DNA of 54,366 nucleotides from Laspinema palackyanum D2a (GCA_025370845.1 JAMXFF010000048.1:1-54366); one strand, 5' to 3'. Positions 8,196 to 17,567 are shown, counted from the first letter of the stretch. A program made the numbers and translations. The notes: generated from the sequence alone by a model not told the origin.

Positions 8196-9875
8196 TTATG
8201 AATCCGGCGGCGCGACAGGGGGCACCATCGCTGCTTCAAAGGCGGGACAATAACCATCAGGAGTCACCTTAAACCCAAATAAAGGAGAAACCTGATTCCA
8301 ACAACGCTGTCCTCGATAATACCGGCAGTTTCCGCAACATTCTATATTCGCACTGACGCGGGCAGCACTCCCTTGAGAGAGCAATTCTCGTTGAGAAACC
8401 CCACGCACCACTAATTCCTCACCCTGCCAACGCGCTTCAATTAACCCGGTATCGGAAAACTTCTGCCAACGGGGGTCCAAGGCCAAAGTTTGGGTCAGGG
8501 AAAGGGTAACGCTGCTGGGATGTTCCGTAAGTTCTCCCGGATAAATTTCAGCCGGGGTCGCCGGTTGTAAAATCGTCTCGCCGATGGGGAGTTCTACCAG
8601 ATTCCCCGCTTCTGGAGTATGTAGGTGATAACGGTTGCGGAGTTCATCCAAGTTGGTCAAGTCCGCTAAATAAGCGGGGGAACCGTGGATGAAGACAACG
8701 TGCTGGGGATGTAAGTTATGAATGAGTTGAGTGGTGCTATTGCCGTCACAATGTTGGGCGAGTAAATAGGTTTCCAGGGTAAAGCGGGACTTGGGGAGAT
8801 GGCCAAATAAGGACTCTGGGTTATAGCGCTGAGGTTGTCCGGGATATTCGGGAAGCAAAATTAACCAGGGTTGACGATCGCCTCCCTCAAAATTTTTAAG
8901 ATTGCTGCTTAATTCCGTAAGCAGAACACAAGGACCGTTTGCCAGTTCGGAATGATGTTCGGGGAATAAGCGACGGACCCTCGGACGGATCCGTTCGTCC
9001 CAAAATAGGGGTTGATGGCGGGCAAAGTTTTGAACTGAGGCGGGGAGTTGAGGGAGGAGTTCTAAATAAATATCACAAGCATCGGCAACGGTTCCCTCAA
9101 CCCAAATATCCAGATCGCGCCCGGTGAATTGGTGATGACTCCGCAGCAGCATCAGGATTTCTTGACCTAAACCCACGGTAGGGGTGGGAAGGAGGACGGA
9201 TTGACCCTGGGCGATCGCCCGTTCGATCCGTTCCGCGAGTTGGTTTTCCTGCGATCGGCGATGGGGAAACCGCGAGGTTCCATAACTGCCTTCGACAATC
9301 AGCACATCTGGATCTAATCCCCGCAGTTCATCTAAGGGCAATCCTTCCACTAAGCGGGAATTGGACAGGAAAAAATCTCCGGTATAAAGCAGGGTATAGG
9401 GTCGGGGCGGTTGAGGCGATCGCCCGGTATGGGTGGGGGTATAGCTCAATAAAATAGCCGCTGCCCCTGGGAGATGTCCAGCGGGAAATAACTCAGCAGT
9501 TAATCCATCCAGAAATTCGACTGGGGTGCGCCAGGGTAAGGCTTGACAAAATCTTAAGCGATCGCCTTCTCCCTCGGGCCAGTTCAGGGGGAGTAGTTCT
9601 GTAGTGACTTCGCTGGCATAAATCGGTAATTGGGGGAAGGCTTGATGCAGGTCCCATAAACCCCGGGCATGATCGGCATGAGCATGAGACACCAGCACTA
9701 AATCTGCCGGTAAGGAGCCCGGGCCACTGCCCTTGGGCTCTAAACCCGCTTGCAAGGGTGAGATATCTCTAATGCCACAGTCAAGGAGGATGCGATAGGG
9801 TCCCATCCGCACCTGTAAGGAGACTCCCTCATCTCCATGACCGACACTATAGGGTAAACATTCAAGCTGATCCAT
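8196..9875 (-). CDS. Beta-CASP metallo-beta-lactamase-fold hydrolase
   Basis: The 559-residue protein carries the metal-binding motif SHAHADHA (residues 63-70) and later AGHLPGAA and YTGDFFLS, which are the standard metallo-beta-lactamase motifs 2 to 4. IVEGSYGTSRFPHR and the late VFIHGSP match beta-CASP motifs A and C, placing it among RNA- or DNA-processing nucleases of this superfamily; the substrate is unknown. The C-terminus adds a cysteine module, C514-x2-C517-x7-C525-x17-C543-P, likely to bind zinc or an iron-sulfur cluster. The ATG directly follows an in-frame stop of an upstream open frame (TAAATG), and no strong ribosome site is visible. The start is supported by the family-like N-terminus LPYSVGHGDEGVSL. 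Confidence 0.85.
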   Translation of the reverse strand: MDQLECLPYSVGHGDEGVSLQVRMGPYRILLDCGIRDISPLQAGLEPKGSGPGSLPADLVLVSHAHADHARGLWDLHQAFPQLPIYASEVTTELLPLNWPEGEGDRLRFCQALPWRTPVEFLDGLTAELFPAGHLPGAAAILLSYTPTHTGRSPQPPRPYTLLYTGDFFLSNSRLVEGLPLDELRGLDPDVLIVEGSYGTSRFPHRRSQENQLAERIERAIAQGQSVLLPTPTVGLGQEILMLLRSHHQFTGRDLDIWVEGTVADACDIYLELLPQLPASVQNFARHQPLFWDERIRPRVRRLFPEHHSELANGPCVLLTELSSNLKNFEGGDRQPWLILLPEYPGQPQRYNPESLFGHLPKSRFTLETYLLAQHCDGNSTTQLIHNLHPQHVVFIHGSPAYLADLTNLDELRNRYHLHTPEAGNLVELPIGETILQPATPAEIYPGELTEHPSSVTLSLTQTLALDPRWQKFSDTGLIEARWQGEELVVRGVSQRELLSQGSAARVSANIECCGNCRYYRGQRCWNQVSPLFGFKVTPDGYCPAFEAAMVPPVAPPDS

Positions 9876-10842
9876 TTACGCTGAGCACACCTGAACATCG
9901 CCACTCAAGTCTGGAATGATAGCGGATGAAGGGGTTGGGATTCTTCTACCCCAAGTCCTCGGTCCCAATCGGTTCCCGTTCCATCCGGGGGATACGGGAA
10001 TCTTTGGGACCTTTCTCGGGTTGGATGGATAGAGGCGATCGCCCTGACCCATTTTGCAGGTCAATCCTTGAGGACCTTCACACAGTACAGCATCTTGTTT
10101 CCAGCTCTGTCCTGGGTTACTCTTCAAATAAATTCTCATAATGGAAAACCCAGATGAGGCAAGTGCTTTGCTCACCGGGCTACAGGATAAGGCTGGATTC
10201 TGTTCTATCGAGATAGATCTGTTACTCAGGTGAATCACCTCCTTGAACTCATTAAATTTCTGGATGTTCATCCACTGACCAAATCCGATGACTTAGACTT
10301 TGATGCTACCAAGGAAGGGGATCATCCTCAAATCCTTTTTTGCTCCCCGCCTTTGGCAACGGGGTCTCCCCATCCGGTTTCCCGGGACAGAGGGGCAACC
10401 GAGAGGCGATCGCTCCCTGGGCGGTCCATCAGTCAGGGCTTTGTCAAGAAATCCTATCCTAGGGCATCGGTACAGTAGAGATGAAAAACTGCGTTGCTTG
10501 ACCCAATCTCTCGGAAAAAAGCACCTTTCTTAGGGACAGAACCCGGTTTGTGGTCCCCTTGCTCTCATCTCTATCCGGAAGGCCCAGACCAGTGAAACTG
10601 AAAGATTAAGTAAAGTTTGGCAACAAAAGTGAGCAAGCGGCTATGAAATCAAGTTAATATTCAGAGGGTTGCTATCAGACCCTCATCCTTCAGGGCACGA
10701 AGTCTCGCAACGGGCCGGTTCCTTTCGATGGCAACGGGGAATGAAATCATCGGCCTAACCGGGATGCTTTGCATGAGGAAGGGGGATTTCCCACTGGATC
10801 CGTTAGCTCAATTGAAATTCTAGCATTTCTACTTTCTTTACT
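9876..10842. other. Long spacer without a supported gene
   Basis: This 967-bp stretch has open frames on both strands, including 9876-10271 on the minus strand directly before the beta-CASP gene, but none resembles a known family and the composition is uneven. It holds HIP1 sites and an imperfect copy of the AGAAACCCGGTTTCT repeat near 10540 (ACAGAACCCGGTTTGT). Promoters for the divergent neighbours must lie here. A small RNA is possible but no class could be recognised. Confidence 0.4.
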
Positions 10843-11055
10843 ATGGGTGAAGCAAAACGTCGCAAGTCAACGCTCGGAGATCAGTATGGCAAAGAGCCTA
10901 GAATCGTGCCTTGGTTGCCGATTACTAAAAGTCAATCAGAACAGTTTGTGAAGTGGACCGTCCAAGGAAGTTGGCTAGGCATTGGGTTTTTGATTGTAGC
11001 TTGGTTAACCGTTCGCTTCATTGGCCCTGCAATTGGTTGGTGGGAAGTGAACTAA
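10843..11055 (+). CDS. DUF2839 family small membrane protein
   Basis: The 70-residue product opens with MGEAKRRK, then a basic/polar segment ending in PWLPITKSQSEQFVKWT, and a hydrophobic helix GSWLGIGFLIVAWLTVRFIG at residues 43-62. This order matches the cyanobacterial DUF2839 family as I know it, and the length is normal. One membrane span is predicted with the basic N-terminus probably cytoplasmic. The function is unknown. There is no evident Shine-Dalgarno sequence before the ATG, and no close co-directional neighbour. Confidence 0.9.
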   Translation: MGEAKRRKSTLGDQYGKEPRIVPWLPITKSQSEQFVKWTVQGSWLGIGFLIVAWLTVRFIGPAIGWWEVN

Positions 11056-11549
11056 ATTGGCCTTTTTAAGCTAATTCAGGGGCGATGTAACGATGAATCT
11101 CTGTACCGAGTGGCATTCTGGGATGCCGATTGGTATCGAGGCTAACGGGGTCCTTACCCCGCTTAGACAATCCGAGTATTGACAATCTCTCAAACAATTT
11201 TCTAATCACTCTGATAAGAATTTCCTATTCTTATGGGCGATCGTCGTAGGCTAACCAGCCTCCATAGGTTTTAGGGAATTGCGGGTCAATCCAGGCCAGT
11301 AAAAGCACTCCGGAAACCCCCGGAATTCTCGTGAATCTATGACCTATCCAACTATCAAGTGTCGTAACGGATACCTCCTGTGAACGATGAATCACGTTAA
11401 CTTAGTGGCATCCCTTCCGTGGGACGTTTACAATTGGACTACCATTGGACAGGTGGAGCCCTAGATATTATATCGACTCCAGGAGGAGGTCAAATCTAAA
11501 AAAAACATTAAAAAGTTCTAAAATGTGGTGTGGTGATAGGAGAAAGTAA
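11056..11549 (+). other. Spacer with small hairpins upstream of DUF1815
   Basis: No gene is seen. Two compact stems occur close together: GGCAT (11112-11116) with ATGCC (11123-11127), and CGGGG (11146-11150) with CCCCG (11157-11161). The remaining DNA shows no repeats from the families described elsewhere. A structured leader or small RNA is conceivable but unproven. Confidence 0.35.
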
Positions 11550-11912
11550 GTGTTTATCAGACTCGCCGAACAGCACCGTCAATTTGTCAAGGATCTCGTC
11601 ATGAACCTGCAAGCCCTAGCGATCGTGCTAGAGCGTCGGGGTTACCTGGCATCTTGCTATACCTGCGGGGGCCAAATGAATAGCGCCTCCTTTATGGTGA
11701 GCCTAGGAGAAGATCACTTGATTCGGTTTTTGGTGTCGGATTATGGGATTACCTGGACAGAAATGCGCGACGATCGCGAATTAATGAAACTAGAGGGCGC
11801 AGAAGCGATCGCCCAGCTTCAGGAACTCGCCAACCTGGTCAAATGTCAGATGAAAGCTATTCCAGACCAGCCCGATCTGGCAGTGGAAGACGTCAATGAG
11901 CAACTCGTGTAG
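11550..11912 (+). CDS. DUF1815 family protein
   Basis: The 120-residue product matches the cyanobacterial DUF1815 family closely as I remember it: FIRLAEQHRQFVKDLVMNLQ, LERRGYLASCYTCGGQMNSA, LIRFLVSDYGITWTEMRDDR and a final helix. It starts with GTG at 11550, supported by AGGAGA a few bases upstream. Cys36 and Cys39 form a CxxC pair (CYTC), which could be redox-active or bind metal, but no function is known for the family. No membrane segment or signal peptide is present. It appears to be transcribed alone. Confidence 0.92.
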   Translation: MFIRLAEQHRQFVKDLVMNLQALAIVLERRGYLASCYTCGGQMNSASFMVSLGEDHLIRFLVSDYGITWTEMRDDRELMKLEGAEAIAQLQELANLVKCQMKAIPDQPDLAVEDVNEQLV

Positions 11913-12141
11913 CAACACGGGTCTGAGGCTCGCCCTTGAAGGGAACCCGATATCTCAATCTCCTGGTGGTCGATCAGGAGAACATCGGGTTTACGATAAG
12001 AGAGCGGGCTAATTTTTTTGGGGCTGAAAAATGTTAGGCTGAAAGAACGGAACGACAAACGCCACGGTAACGAGCGCTCCTGGGGTTTATCTGGCTTCAA
12101 TTGGCGTTTCGCGATCCACACAGCCAGCTTGCAAAAAAAAT

Positions 12142-13056
12142 ATGACTGCCCTAGAAGCTAATTGGGAACATCATTATATTGAAACGAACCGGATCCGCTT
12201 GCACTGTGTCTCTCAAGGAGAAGGAGAACTCGTTCTCCTGTTGCACGGATTTCCGGAGTTTTGGTATTCCTGGCGCTATCAAATCCCAGCGCTTTCTCGA
12301 TATTTTAAAGTAGTCGTCCCGGATCTGCGCGGCTATAACGATTCGGATAAGCCAGACAGTGGCTACGATCTGGATACGTTAAGTGCAGATATCAAAGGTT
12401 TAATTGAAAGTTTAGGATATGTCAAGGCTCATATCGTGGGTCATGATTGGGGAGGGGCGATCGCCTGGCATCTGGCTGAACGCTTTCCCAATTGCCTGGA
12501 TCGCTTGGCAATTTTGAATGCACCCCACCCCCAACAGTGGTTACAGGCGATGGGAAGCAATGTGGATCAAATGCGCCGCAGTTGGTATGTCCTGGCATTT
12601 CAGGTTCCAGGAGTCCCAGAATGGCTGATTCAGCAGAACTTGAAAGATTTTGTCAAAAAGATGTTCCAGGAACAAGCGATCCGTAAAGGGGCCTTTACCT
12701 CGGAACTGACTAAGATTTATCAGGAAGCGTTGGAAAAACCAGGAGTGCTCTCTTCGGCGATTAATTACTATCGACAACTGATGTCTCCCTTTAATTGGGC
12801 TCAGAATTTGGGGCGATCGCCTAATTATGTCACCGCACCCACTCTAGTATTGTGGGGTGAAGAAGATTCGTTTTTGAGCAATAAGTTAACCGATGGATTC
12901 GATCGCTTAATTAAAGCGCCGTTTCAACTCAAGTTGGTTCCCCACTGCGGTCACTGGATCCAGCAGGAAGTCCCCCATCTGGTTAATCGAGAATTGCTCT
13001 CCTTCTTGCGCGCAACATCCCATCGGGGACGGTTGATTGGGAAGATGGAAGAATGA
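12142..13056 (+). CDS. Alpha/beta hydrolase, epoxide-hydrolase-like
   Basis: The 304-residue protein has the alpha/beta-hydrolase fold of soluble epoxide hydrolases and haloalkane dehalogenases. HGFPEFWYSW (residues 35-44) supplies the oxyanion-hole HGxP motif, and GHDWGG (100-105) places Asp102 as the nucleophile, which distinguishes these enzymes from serine esterases. LWGEEDSF and CGHWIQQE carry the expected acid and catalytic His. The substrate is not deducible. The last residues (LIGKMEE) are encoded by DNA grading into the GATGGGGA repeat that fills the spacer to the next gene, so the C-terminus may have been altered by that repeat. No clear ribosome site is visible. Confidence 0.9.
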   Translation: MTALEANWEHHYIETNRIRLHCVSQGEGELVLLLHGFPEFWYSWRYQIPALSRYFKVVVPDLRGYNDSDKPDSGYDLDTLSADIKGLIESLGYVKAHIVGHDWGGAIAWHLAERFPNCLDRLAILNAPHPQQWLQAMGSNVDQMRRSWYVLAFQVPGVPEWLIQQNLKDFVKKMFQEQAIRKGAFTSELTKIYQEALEKPGVLSSAINYYRQLMSPFNWAQNLGRSPNYVTAPTLVLWGEEDSFLSNKLTDGFDRLIKAPFQLKLVPHCGHWIQQEVPHLVNRELLSFLRATSHRGRLIGKMEE

Positions 13057-13346
13057 TGGGGGAGATGGGGAAGATGGGGAAGATGGGGAGGATGGGGAGG
13101 ATGTTCAACGTCCCGACTTGCTGTCGTTCTCCTCTTTTGTTTGTAGTAACGACTTCAGTCGTTACCGCGTTACTTGGCCTTACGCCAAGTAACGCCCTCA
13201 GCGACAGCTGGTCCTTCAGTTCCGAAGCAGGCACTAGAACCCTCAGATTGCTCGTGTGATGGCTGATGCCATCACACGAGAGCAACGACTGAAGTCGTTA
13301 CTACAAACATGGACCCCATCTTCCCCCTCTTCCCCATCTCCCCCAT
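13056..13346. repeat. Multi-palindromic element filling a stop-to-start gap
   Basis: The element has three nested layers. The outer arms, 13056-13088 and 13314-13346, are GATGGGGA-type minisatellites that are 33-bp inverted copies of each other with one mismatch. Inside, perfect 25-bp inverted arms lie at 13139-13163 and 13284-13308 and contain the window-wide AACGACTTCAGTCGTT core. Two perfect hairpins lie within: 13167-13178 with 13184-13195, and 13251-13263 with 13268-13280. The outer left arm starts at the last base of the upstream stop codon and the right arm covers the first two bases of the likely ATG of the next gene. Confidence 0.9.
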
Positions 13347-14139
13347 GCACAGTTTCATCCCCCCTGAGCGTTTTTTTGCCTATCTGAGTTGGACGGATAT
13401 TGCGGCGATGTCCGATAAAGGGAATGTGGTGGTGATTCAACCTTTGGGGGCGATCGAACAACATGGTCCTCATTTGCCTGTGATTGTCGATAGTGCGATT
13501 AGCATGGCGGTTTTAGGAAAAGCTTTAGAACAATTAAGTCCTGAGATTCCAGCCTATGCTTTGCCGCCCTTATATTATGGAAAATCTAATGAACATGGGA
13601 ATTTTCCGGGGACGATTAGCTTGAGTATTCAAACCCTTTTATCGACCTTAATGGAGATTGGGGATAGTCTTTATCGGGCAGGATTTAGAAAATTAGTTTT
13701 CATGAATTCTCATGGCGGTCAACCGCAAGTGGTGGAAATTGCGGCTCAGGATTTAACGGCAAAGTATCCAGATTTGAGGGTCTTTCCCCTATTTACTTGG
13801 CGAGTTCCCAATGAAAGTAAAGCGCTCATTTCGGAAAAAGAGCGGAGGTTGGGAATGCACGCGGGGGATGCAGAAACGAGCTTAATGTTAGCAGTTTTGC
13901 CGGACTGGGTGAAGATGGAAAAAGCCGTGGAGGAATATCCCCCGGAACGTCCGGAAGGGAGTTTGTTAGGAACTAAAGGACCATTAACTTTTGCCTGGTT
14001 AACCGATCATATTAGTAACAGTGGGGTGGTCGGGGATGGGACTGCGGCGACGAAAGAAAAGGGCGATCGCATTTGGGAATCCTTAGCCCAGGGTTGGGTG
14101 CGCGTGATTCAAGAGGTGTATGAATTTCGCTCTCCATGA
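13345..14139 (+). CDS. Creatininase-family amidohydrolase
   Basis: The product of 264 residues from this ATG has all core motifs of the creatininase/MftE superfamily: LGAIEQHGPHLP with metal-binding Glu and His, a following Asp in VIVDS, GKSNEHGNFPGTISL, MNSHGGQ and HAGDAETSLML. These enzymes hydrolyse amides or N-formyl compounds with divalent metals; the substrate here is unknown. An in-frame ATG at 13309 would add 12 residues (DPIFPLFPISP) that are plainly translated repeat, so I prefer 13345. That start has no Shine-Dalgarno sequence, since the DNA before it is the C-rich arm of the palindromic element. Confidence 0.88.
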   Translation: MHSFIPPERFFAYLSWTDIAAMSDKGNVVVIQPLGAIEQHGPHLPVIVDSAISMAVLGKALEQLSPEIPAYALPPLYYGKSNEHGNFPGTISLSIQTLLSTLMEIGDSLYRAGFRKLVFMNSHGGQPQVVEIAAQDLTAKYPDLRVFPLFTWRVPNESKALISEKERRLGMHAGDAETSLMLAVLPDWVKMEKAVEEYPPERPEGSLLGTKGPLTFAWLTDHISNSGVVGDGTAATKEKGDRIWESLAQGWVRVIQEVYEFRSP

Positions 14140-14513
14140 GGGCTTCATTCTAACGGTGGGTGAATGCATAAGTGAAACCCTAGTCAAATCCGCCTAACTT
14201 GTTCTCAAAATCTCTAAACTCCGAATAGATTCGGCTACAGAAATCCCCACTACCCCCTTAACAAGGCCCGTGGGCTTTTTAGGGATGGGCCACAGATGGA
14301 CTAACTGGAGTTTTTAAAAGGCTTGACTTGAACAAAAAGTGATGTTCCAGAGTACCTCTAAGGGTGGCTTTGATGCGGGTCAGATGGCAGCCGATAAAAC
14401 AGATAAAGACAAAAAAGTTTGTCTATTGTTCCCTTCTTATAATTTTTAAAATAAAGATGGACAGTTGGCCCAGTATAAGTCAAAATCAATGGGCGGACTT
14501 TTAGAGGAGAATT
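14140..14513 (+). other. Spacer with terminator-like hairpin
   Basis: No gene is visible. A compact palindrome CCGAATAGATTCGG lies at 14221-14234, and a short GC hairpin with T-run follows at 14263-14280. The remainder holds the promoter for the next gene, whose AGAGGAGA ribosome site is at about 14503-14510. Confidence 0.5.
14263..14280 (+). terminator. Short intrinsic terminator candidate
   Basis: GCCC-GT-GGGC is followed directly by TTTTT, 120 bp after the creatininase-family stop codon. The stem is short, so the efficiency is uncertain. Confidence 0.45.
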
Positions 14514-15017
14514 ATGCGGATTTTGCTGGGTGGACTATTAGCCAGCTTTGTATTATGGGCATTTCCAGTATGGGGACAAATCTCGGATTCCCAAGTAGTG
14601 GCGCTGGTGGAAGCACTGCGCTTGGTTACATCCAATTCATCGGGGAGGGAGGATGGACTTGAGAGTGCCTGGAATATCAAACCGGCAAATATTAGAAGGT
14701 GGTCAAGGCTCTGTATTGGGGAGGAATTAACCCCGGAACAATTTAATTCCGATCGCATGAAGGCTCAAAATATTTTAGTGTGCGTGATGGAGGACGTATT
14801 GCGGGCGGAGTATCCACTCAGTGGGGACGATGAAGAAATCGCTGTGCGTCGTGCTGCGGCTTGGTGGGTGTCCGGTGATGGGAACTTGTACGATCGCGGT
14901 GAGTTTGGTGACTATACTCAGCAGGTCCTTGAACTCTATCAAAATCTTCGCGCCCAGCCCAGTGATTTTCTCCCCACTCGCACTGCTAAAACCCTCAAAG
15001 CGAGCAACGGTTTCTAA
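14514..15017 (+). CDS. Small exported protein, unknown
   Basis: The 167-residue product begins with a basic residue and a hydrophobic segment ending in AFPVWGQ (residues 16-22), a good signal peptide, so it is probably periplasmic. The mature part is mostly helical and includes a cysteine pair (Cys67 in SRLCIGEEL, Cys84 in LVCVMED) that could form a disulfide, plus RRAAAWWVSGDGNLYDRG. I do not recognise the family. The start is supported by AGAGGAGA just upstream. It faces the minus-strand histidine kinase across a 141-bp spacer. Confidence 0.75.
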   Translation: MRILLGGLLASFVLWAFPVWGQISDSQVVALVEALRLVTSNSSGREDGLESAWNIKPANIRRWSRLCIGEELTPEQFNSDRMKAQNILVCVMEDVLRAEYPLSGDDEEIAVRRAAAWWVSGDGNLYDRGEFGDYTQQVLELYQNLRAQPSDFLPTRTAKTLKASNGF

Positions 15018-15158
15018 CCCGGATCGCCGATCACCCGAACTCCTCACACACCTAAAACCGCGATCCGAAACAGAACCCCTGCGGGAAGAGGGTCCCTCTT
15101 AGTCCCTCCCTCAAACAACACCGCTGAAAACTTAGCCCCTCAACCCCAATCTACAACG

Positions 15159-17567
15159 CTATGAACTAAGTACCCAACTCGGCAAACAGTTTAGAACTTC
15201 CTCACTCTGGACTTCGAGGGGTTGTTTGAGGGGAATGATGATGGCGAATTCTGTGCCTTTTCCGGGTTCTGAAAAACAGAGCAGCCGTCCCCCATGCTTT
15301 TCGACAACGATCTGGTAACTAATCGACAATCCCAGTCCAGTCCCTTTACCCACAGGTTTGGTAGTAAAAAATGGGTCAAAGAGTTGCTTTTGTAAGTCTT
15401 CTGGGATGCCGTACCCATTATCCCGAATCCGAATCATCACGAAGGAGGGACGGGGGATTGTTCCCGGTATCGCTGCACAAACATCCGAGGGGTGGGGGGT
15501 GATGCCAGGGCAGGATTTGAAAGCAGTGTAGCGATCGCCAAGAGATAAATCCCTGCCTTGCTCCAGATTTGGCGTTCCCAGGCCCCTGCGGGCGATCGCC
15601 CGTTTCCAGTCTCCCGTGATCAGTTCGGTCCTAATCTCTATTTTCCCCACTGTGTCCGGCCCTTCTTCCACCGCATCGATCGCATTACTGAGGATATTCA
15701 TAAACACTTGATTCAGGGAAGACGCATAGCATTCTATCGGGGGCAGCTCATTATACTCTTTGACAATTTCGATGGGAAATGCTCCCGAGCTAGACTTTAA
15801 GCGATGTTGTAAAATCAATAGGGTACTGTCAATCCCTTCATGAATATCCACAGGTTTCATCTGCGCTTCATCGAGTCGAGAAAAATTTCGCAGACTCTGC
15901 ACAATTTCGTGAATTCGTTCGGTTCCGACCAGCATTGAAGAGAGCAAACTGGGAAAATCGGACCGGATAAAGTCGAGTTCGATCGCTTCGATTCGTTTGA
16001 GAATGGCTGGGTTAGGCTCCGGGTAATGCTCCTGATACAAATCAATCAAACTGAGTAAAGCGTCGCTATATTGGTGGGCATATTCCAGATTGCCATGAAT
16101 AAAGTTAACCGGGTTATTCACCTCATGGGCAATCCCAGCGACCATCTGCCCAAGACCGGACATTTTTTCACTTTGAATCAATTGGGTTTGAGTATATTGC
16201 AATTCTTCCAGGGTGCATTGGAGTTGTTGGGCTTGGGTTTGAGCTTCTAGGGCAACCGTCTGACTGGTTTCATACATTTCAGCGTGTTCGATCGCGATCG
16301 CCAGTTGATTCGCCACCGCCTCCAACAGTTCCACCTCGCGATCGCTCCAAGGTCGCATGATGCCACAACTCCCTGCGGCGATCGCCCCGATTGCTCCCGA
16401 TCGCGTCTGGATTGGTAAAGCCACAATTGAATTCAATCCTCCCTGCACACAAAACTCGCGCATTTGAGAATCTCTCGCATTCTCCACCTGATCAACTCTG
16501 ACCGTTTCTCGGCCAATCAACTGTTCCCCCAAAGAACCAATGTCGTCGGCACAATAGTACCCCAACAAACTCGCACATCTTGCCGTGCGGGCTTCTTTCA
16601 CCACTTCCCAGGCTGGAAGTGCGGCATGGGGACGATACCACATAAAAAAGCAGCGATCGATATCCAGAAGACTCCGGATCTCGCTCACTGCCGTCTCTAA
16701 AATCGTATCCAAATCTAGGGAGTACCGAATCTGACTCGCTAACCGGAACAATAATGCCTCCCGGCGACTTTCTTCTAACTTCGATTCGTGGAGGATGGCA
16801 TTTTCTAAGGCTGAGGCAGCTTGAGACGCCAGCATGGTTAACAATTTCAAATCCCCAGCAGCATAACTATGAGCTTCCCAGGTACTGACCGAAATTGCCC
16901 CAATGACGCGATCATTCGTCCTTAGGGGCACCGCCATCAGGGATTTTACCGGGATTTCATCCGCAGCTTTTCTGGGGTCGTGACTAACTTCGTTCACAAT
17001 TTCTCCCATTCCCGAGGCAATCACTTGACCGACAATCCCCTCTCCCACCTTCAGTTTGGCTGCTTGCTCTCCCTCTTGTCCAAACTGGGCCAAGGTTTCC
17101 AGTTCTCCCGTACTCGAATTGAGTAATCGGATCGATCCCCTACGGGACTTGAGCAGCCTCTGGGCTTCATCCAGCACGACTTTAGCCACTTCCTTGATAT
17201 CCAAGCAAGCGGTTAATTTTTGAGAAATATTGTACAGCAGGGTAATTTCTCGATATTTATCTAACGCTTCATGAGCTAGTTGCTTTTTCTCTTGCTCTTT
17301 TTTCGCCAAATAAGCCAGTAGATTCCCGACAGATTTGGCTTCCTCCCCTCCTCGCACCCAGCCCAAGACTTCCCCAGATAGCTCAATTGGATGGCTTTCT
17401 ACTTGTCCCTCCGTGGGGGTGCCCAGGAGGATCTGCCCTGCTGAATCCCAGATCGTGCAGCCTTGAGATTGAATCGCGCTCAACAGTGGGGTCAAAATCT
17501 CTCTAACCTCCGACTTCACCAAAAGCCGCCTGAGATTAATTTTAAAAATTTGAGTGCTTCCTTTCAT
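15159..17567 (-). CDS. GAF-GAF sensor histidine kinase
   Basis: The 802-residue kinase has an N-terminal input region (1-100), GAF1 (about 120-255), GAF2 (about 285-430), a coiled coil (430-467), a dimerisation domain with His481 in AHEVNNPVNFI, and an ATPase domain with N-box NQVFMNILSNAIDA, G1 IRDNGYGIP and G2 GKGTGLGLS. No transmembrane segment is evident, so it is a soluble sensor; ligands are unknown. Between the N-box and G1 box there is an extra segment at roughly residues 652-707 that its paralogue at 43682-46111 lacks. No response regulator is adjacent, making it an orphan. GAGGG upstream supports the ATG. Confidence 0.93.
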   Translation of the reverse strand: MKGSTQIFKINLRRLLVKSEVREILTPLLSAIQSQGCTIWDSAGQILLGTPTEGQVESHPIELSGEVLGWVRGGEEAKSVGNLLAYLAKKEQEKKQLAHEALDKYREITLLYNISQKLTACLDIKEVAKVVLDEAQRLLKSRRGSIRLLNSSTGELETLAQFGQEGEQAAKLKVGEGIVGQVIASGMGEIVNEVSHDPRKAADEIPVKSLMAVPLRTNDRVIGAISVSTWEAHSYAAGDLKLLTMLASQAASALENAILHESKLEESRREALLFRLASQIRYSLDLDTILETAVSEIRSLLDIDRCFFMWYRPHAALPAWEVVKEARTARCASLLGYYCADDIGSLGEQLIGRETVRVDQVENARDSQMREFCVQGGLNSIVALPIQTRSGAIGAIAAGSCGIMRPWSDREVELLEAVANQLAIAIEHAEMYETSQTVALEAQTQAQQLQCTLEELQYTQTQLIQSEKMSGLGQMVAGIAHEVNNPVNFIHGNLEYAHQYSDALLSLIDLYQEHYPEPNPAILKRIEAIELDFIRSDFPSLLSSMLVGTERIHEIVQSLRNFSRLDEAQMKPVDIHEGIDSTLLILQHRLKSSSGAFPIEIVKEYNELPPIECYASSLNQVFMNILSNAIDAVEEGPDTVGKIEIRTELITGDWKRAIARRGLGTPNLEQGRDLSLGDRYTAFKSCPGITPHPSDVCAAIPGTIPRPSFVMIRIRDNGYGIPEDLQKQLFDPFFTTKPVGKGTGLGLSISYQIVVEKHGGRLLCFSEPGKGTEFAIIIPLKQPLEVQSEEVLNCLPSWVLSS

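Noticed and set aside
9876-10271. Minus-strand gene ending directly at the beta-CASP start (TAAATG)
   Set aside because: The frame has no domain, membrane segment or family resemblance and includes HIP1-derived residues; the coupling may be chance.
10160-10600. RNase P RNA
   Set aside because: ACAGAATCCAGCCTTA on the minus strand and ACAGAACCCGG near 10540 resemble its 3' conserved box, but the required GAGGAAAGTCCGGGC region is absent on either strand; the second match belongs to the AGAAACCCGGTTTCT repeat.
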